Both the position numbers and the translations under genes were made by a program. 64,000 nucleotides of DNA. It comes from Certhia americana (lineage: Eukaryota; Chordata; Aves; Passeriformes; Certhiidae). Positions 59,991-64,000 of this stretch are shown one piece after another (position 1 is the first letter of the stretch; each line of letters starts with the position of its first letter). The notes under the pieces are model-generated. The model was not told where the DNA came from. It saw only the letters and a list, made by a program, of their open reading frames with translations, and searched no databases. Location of the stretch: contig JAGMWU010000043.1 in the NCBI GenBank assembly GCA_018697195.1, positions 1 to 64,000 on the forward strand, read 5' to 3'.

Positions 59991-60880
59991 CCTGAAGGAC
60001 CCGGTTTAGCAGCCCTGTCTCTCCTCGCGGTCCTTCCCTGTCACCGGGCCAGCGCCCTCGCCCTGAATCTACCTTGTTAGCCTTATTCGTAACACCCAGC
60101 TAAACTCTGACCTAAACTGCCAGCATATTATGCGGGACACAGCACAGGTCAGCCTGGTCATGTCCCACAGCTTACCGTCTCAGCCCTCCCAGCCCCACTG
60201 TATGCAGTGCAGCCTCATCGGCTCAGCCACCACAGCCCGACTGCCTCCCACGTGCTGCTTTGCCTAGGCCCTCTTGTCCTGCCAGGTTCCCCAGCTGCAT
60301 GACCCTTCACACTAGCAAAACTTGGTTTTGCTGGATGCAGCCATGCCCTTCCATCTAAACAGCTCTGCTGACCAAACTATGGTAACTCGCCTGAAATGTC
60401 AGCCACAAGTTGAAGCACGGTGCTCCAAAACAATAGCAGCATCCACCAGCATTGCCACAGGAGAATTACACCCTGAAAGTTTCTTTCCCCTCAGTACGTA
60501 TTACTGTTGCTTTGCCTATTTCTTGTTCAAGGGTCAGAGCACTGACAATGCCAGTCACCATGTGTCCATTTTATGTAGTCCTGCAAATTTCACTGCCAGG
60601 GCCTACATTTACTACCTAAGCACAAATTAGGTAATTTGGAAGACCAATAGCCTCTGTTAGGAAAAGCATCACCAGCAGGTAAGGGAGTCAATCATTCTCA
60701 TCTTCCCAGCAGTGGATTCAGTTTCAGCTTCCCCAGTACAAGGAAGATGTGGACATAATGGAGCAAGTACAGTGAAATTGATAAAGGACTTGGAGCATCT
60801 GACACATGAAGAAAGCATGAGAGAACACGCCAAGAAGCAGGGGGCAATGGACTGAAAAACATAAAAATCTCACTTTAATA
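59991..60880. other. Intergenic sequence between IQGAP1 and TUBGCP4
   Basis: Unique-looking, moderately GC-rich then AT-rich sequence. No gene, RNA or repeat family recognised. Confidence 0.6.
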
Positions 60881-61085
60881 AAATAAGAAATATTTGTATT
60901 CTGAAGGTGATCCAACATTGGAACAAGTTACCTGGAGAAGTTGTAGAATATCTGTCCTTCGAGATAGTTCAAGCCTAACTAGGCATAGTCCTGGACAAAC
61001 TTGCTTGAGTTCACATGGCACTGAAGAAACAAGATGGGACTAGAGACTTCCAGAGGTCACTTCCAAACTCAACGATGAACCCATC
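60880..61085 (+). mobile_element. CR1-like 3' fragment
   Basis: GGTGATCCAACATTGGAACA, CCTGGAGAAGTTGTAGAATA and TTCCAGAGGTCACTTCCAA follow the order of a CR1 tail. Diverged. Confidence 0.65.
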
Positions 61086-61149
61086 AAAAGGTATATTTAC
61101 TTACTATATATACATAGGCAACATGCAACAGGACAAGAAGACACAGTCT

Positions 61150-61365
61150 TCCTCTGCCGGGGCAGGTTTAGTTTGGACATCAGGAAGAATTTCTTTATAG
61201 GTAGGGTGATCAGATATTGGAATGGACTGCCCAGGAACATGGTGGAGACATCATCCCTGGAAGCATTTAAGGAAAGACTGGGCGTGACACTTAGTGCTTC
61301 GGTCCAGTTGACAAGGTGGTGTTCAGTCATTGGTTGGACTCTATGGTCTTAGAGAACCTCACTGA
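61150..61365 (+). mobile_element. CR1 3' fragment
   Basis: TTGGACATCAGGAAGAATTT, GTGATCAGATATTGGAATGG, ACTGCCCAGGAACATGGTGG and GTTGGACTCTATGGTCTT are in CR1 tail order, plus orientation. Confidence 0.85.
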
Positions 61366-62600
61366 TTAAAGGAAGACATAATTCAATTGTTACAGAAATA
61401 ATTACATTGGGGAATTCCAGACATAAATTACAAAACAAATGGGTTTATAATGCAGTTAGGGTTCTAATTATTAACTTTTGCATTACTTCACATGTGGCCA
61501 CTTGGAAGTTATGCAGTAAGAAGACATTTAAAATCCTGTTTATATGTAGACTGTGAAGTGCAGAACTCATTTTCCCCCCAAATATTGCATAACAGTTTTT
61601 GCACAGTGCCACAGTCCTCCCTCAAAAACATCACATTCAGATAAGAAAAATGAAACACAATTATTGCATATCATCAAAGAACTTTTCTGAGCCTCTTCAA
61701 GCTTGTATTCAATGGTACCTATAACAGCTCCCCTGATTTAAGAGTTCTAGAGTTTGTTATTGACTCTGCAACATGTTTTTGTTAGGAGTTGCGTATCTAC
61801 ATGTCTAATTTACTGCCTTTCCTGTTTCTTGCCTTTTTTTTCCCTTAATGTTGAATGAGCACTAGTCAGATGGCCTTGCAAATATTATATAGATACCTAT
61901 TTTTCTCTTGTTTCAAAATATGAGCAATCAATTCTGTAAAAAAAATTATTTGAAGCTTTTTGTCTTAATGACTAATTACTAGGCTTCCTAGAGAAAATGA
62001 GCACCCAAATCCTTTAAATAAACTACTGGTACCTGTTCTTTTTCAGGGGTTTCTAGACCAATTGAGACTGTGATATTTATGTAAAGGATGCATAACAAAT
62101 GCCTAGCCAAACTCCTCAGTCTTTATTATGAACTAGCAGTTTTATAAATAGAAAGAGGATATGTTTATTATACTCATACATGATAAACAACAATGTTGGG
62201 CTCCCAAGTTATACATAAAGCTGTATAGCTATATGTAGTAATGCCCATATTCTTCCTATATTTCAGACCTTTCTGTGGCAAGCTGAACCAAATACATATT
62301 AGATGACCCTTAATACTAAACACCAACTTCTTCTAAATGAAGCAGAGTAAAAACACATAGAGAAAAACACTCTCAAAAAAGAAATGAAAAAGAGGATGCT
62401 AAAACCCATTTTACTAAATAACAATAGTTTTCAAACTAGACAGTTTTGATTAAAGACTACCCGGATTACGACAGGAAGTGAAGGAAAGCAATACACAATC
62501 CATGGAGAAAGGAAAAACTGGCACTGAAAAAACACCGACAGATAGCATGAGAAACGATAAAAGAAACCTAGCAAGGCATACCGGAACCAAGTCTACATAG
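61366..62600. other. Intergenic AT-rich sequence
   Basis: AT-rich, with no recognised gene or repeat family. It ends at the TUBGCP4 promoter. Confidence 0.6.
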
Positions 62601-62857
62601 AAGGCTGCGCGTCTACTACTGTCTTGGATGAGACCTCCCGAACCGGCACTTGCCATCACAGACACCCACGTCACTGCACCGTCTTCCTGTCACGGCACTC
62701 CCTCTGCCTCACCCGCCGTTCCCCCCGCCGTTCTCCCGCCCCCCCGCCGTTCCCCCCCCCGCTCCCCCGCCCCTCGCCGTTACACACCACGCCCCCCCCG
62801 CCGTTCCCGGCGGCCCCCGCGTTGCTCCCGGCGGCTCGCGCGGCGCCGCGCGGCAGG

Positions 62858-62935
62858 ATGATCCACGAGCTGCTGCTGGCGCTGAGCGGGTACCCGGGGG
62901 CGGCCTTCACCTGGAGCAAGCGCGGCGGACTCCAG
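62858..62935 (+). CDS. TUBGCP4: TUBGCP4 coding exon 1
   Basis: Residues 1-26, ending FTWSKRGGLQ. Donor CAG/GTGTGG is weak compared with the consensus. Human GCP4 has PGSIFTWNKRSGLQ here, so this end is slightly diverged. Confidence 0.95.
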
Positions 62936-64000
62936 GTGTGGCATGGCCCCGGCCAAAGCCCACCCCGGCCCCTGCCCCGCCTGCTCCCCGCCCTGCGCGG
63001 CCCGTCCGTCCGTCCGTCCGTCCGTCCGTCCGTCACCGCTGTTTCCCCTTTCAGGTGTCTCAGGAACTGCCGTTTCTGCACCCCAGCGAGACCAGCGTCC
63101 TGAACCGGCTCTGCCGCCTCGGCACCGACTATATCCGCTTCGCCGAATTCGTGGAACAGTACACGGGACACGTACAGCAGCAGGTAGGGCCGCCGCGCCG
63201 CAGTGTTTCCCGGGCAGAGCGCGGCAGGTGCCGGTAAGGTCAGGCTGCCCGGGACACGGCAGTGCCGGTAAGGTGGGGGGCTCACGGCAGTGCCGGTAAG
63301 GTCAGGCTGCCCGGGACACGGCAGTGCCGGTGGCGCATACCCGCGCTGGCGCTAGCACCGGGCAGAGCTCCAGAAAGCACTCTGCATGTAAAGGAAGGTA
63401 GAGAGCAGTGAAGGATGAATCAAATGTAAAATCTTATTCTTGGGAAAGTCTTGTAGTAATTTCGGACCACAGCAGACTGGCCAGGGTTTGTAAATTGAGT
63501 GGAATGCTTGTGAATGTCTCCTCAAGATTTGCAAAGGGCCTTGAGATCCAAGAGGCATGCCTAAGTGAGAAGAAGCGCTGGTACTAGTGGCTCACAATGC
63601 TTGTGTAGGCCCACAAAAGAGCTAGATATAAATCTGCTCAAGTAACTCATTTGTTGAGTTATATCAAGGTTGTATTTGTTTTTCTGATCACTTTATATTG
63701 AGCTAAGGTGCATTTCAGTGTGTTTGGAGCACTGACTACTGCTGTGATACTGTACAGATATGTTACTCTTCAAGCTTGCACTAGGATGATGATGATGCAG
63801 ATTTTATTGTTTGGTTTCAGGATCACCATCCATCTCAGCAAAACCAGAGTGGATTGCACGGCATTTATTTGAGAGCTTTCTGCACAGGTCTTGATTCAGT
63901 GCTGCAGCCTTATCGACAGGCACTGCTTGACTTAGAACAAGAGGTAAAGGAGAGAGATACAGAACAAGAGGCTGTAGTGCTGCTGACAGATGTGGAAACT
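62858..64000 (+). CDS. TUBGCP4: TUBGCP4, gamma-tubulin complex component 4, 5' part (3 exons, partial)
   Basis: GCP4 is a structural subunit of the gamma-tubulin ring complex. It belongs to the GRIP-domain family, bridges GCP2/3 and GCP5/6 spokes, and binds gamma-tubulin at centrosomes and spindle poles. Three coding exons are present: 62858-62935 (26 codons), 63055-63183 (43 codons) and 63821-63943 (41 codons), all phase 0 at the observed borders. Together they give the first 110 residues, beginning MIHELLLALSGYPGAAFTWS and including VLNRLCRLGTDYIRFAEFVE and HGIYLRAFCTGLDSVLQPYR. This is the N-terminal part of the GRIP1 region. The ATG has A at -3. Intron 1 is only 119 bp; the rest of the gene (GCP4 is normally about 665 residues) lies beyond the window. 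The gene is divergent from IQGAP1, 3.1 kb away. Confidence 0.96.
63003..63034 (+). repeat. (CGTC)8 microsatellite inside TUBGCP4 intron 1
   Basis: Eight perfect tetranucleotide units that end 20 bp before the exon 2 acceptor. Confidence 0.95.
63055..63183 (+). CDS. TUBGCP4: TUBGCP4 coding exon 2
   Basis: Residues 27-69: VSQELPFLHPSETSVLNRLC, then RLGTDYIRFAEFVEQYTGHV, then QQQ. Acceptor TTTCCCCTTTCAG, donor CAG/GTAGGG. Confidence 0.96.
63221..63335 (+). repeat. Short tandem repeats carrying donor-like GGTAAGGT
   Basis: Units of about 28-36 bp (CGGCAGTGCCGGTAAGGT with a variable CAGGCTGCCCGGGACA spacer). CCGGTAAGGT recurs at 63231, 63265 and 63293; a fourth copy near 63327 reads CCGGTGGCGC. 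Located 48-145 bp into TUBGCP4 intron 2. Confidence 0.85.
63821..63943 (+). CDS. TUBGCP4: TUBGCP4 coding exon 3
   Basis: Residues 70-110: DHHPSQQNQSGLHGIYLRAF, then CTGLDSVLQPYRQALLDLEQ, then E. Acceptor TTTGGTTTCAG, donor GAG/GTAAAG. Confidence 0.95.

Larger units (their letters stand above)
62640..63345 (+). promoter_or_regulatory. TUBGCP4: TUBGCP4 CpG-island promoter
   Basis: GC-rich from about 62,690, covering exons 1 and 2. A CCACGTCAC (CRE/E-box-like half site) lies at about 62,667. Five GCCGTT words separated by C-runs lie between 62,715 and 62,815, giving G-runs on the minus strand. No TATA box. Confidence 0.75.

Noticed and set aside
62624..63285. Long frames running through TUBGCP4 exon 1, intron 1 and exon 2, and a 204-codon minus-strand frame
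   Set aside because: They read through a clear intron and C-rich repeats. Spliced exons give the conserved GCP4 N-terminus instead.

Overview
The window is vertebrate nuclear DNA, most likely from a bird. It carries a 38-exon gene with canonical GT-AG introns, CpG-island promoters, many CR1 LINE fragments in both orientations (some with the CR1 3' tail), short introns (about 90 bp to 9.7 kb), and no Alu/B1-type SINEs. I see no prokaryotic, plasmid or viral gene, no CRISPR array and no tRNA/rRNA gene.

Layout. 1-9,060: no recognisable protein gene. This stretch holds a GA-rich higher-order microsatellite (1-160, decaying to about 500), several low-copy direct duplications (a 344-bp-offset pair near 1 kb, a 1.7-kb-period pair at 1.68-4.87 kb, a 647-bp-offset pair at 7.4-8.4 kb), a degenerate ~83-bp tandem array (6.07-6.39 kb), and an orphan CpG island with a ZNF143/SBF-type promoter motif (6.8-7.3 kb). 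About 9,360-10,687: the probable 3' UTR of IQGAP1. 10,688-59,762, minus strand: the complete IQGAP1 coding region, 38 exons. I spliced these by hand into one open frame of 4,971 nt (1,656 residues plus TAA). About 59.1-60.0 kb: the IQGAP1 CpG-island promoter. 59,763-62,857: a 3.1-kb divergent intergenic interval with two CR1-like fragments. 62,858 to the window end, plus strand: the first three coding exons of TUBGCP4 (gamma-tubulin complex component 4).

The two genes are head to head. IQGAP1 is a scaffold with CH, internal-repeat, WW, IQ, GRD and RGCT regions that links actin, calmodulin, Cdc42/Rac1 and signalling kinases. TUBGCP4 is a structural subunit of the gamma-tubulin ring complex, which nucleates microtubules. 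Both act on the cytoskeleton, but nothing in the sequence shows that they work together.

I did not find a new biological system. The best leads are: the modular exon-pair architecture of the IQGAP1 repeats; a 119-bp TUBGCP4 intron whose branch-point zone is a (CGTC)8 array with a single usable adenosine; a tandem acceptor at IQGAP1 exon 17 whose alternative site would create an immediate stop; a CR1 ending next to the exon 35 splice donor; a G-quadruplex-capable tract in the probable IQGAP1 3' UTR; and the orphan SBF-motif CpG island with its surrounding duplications.
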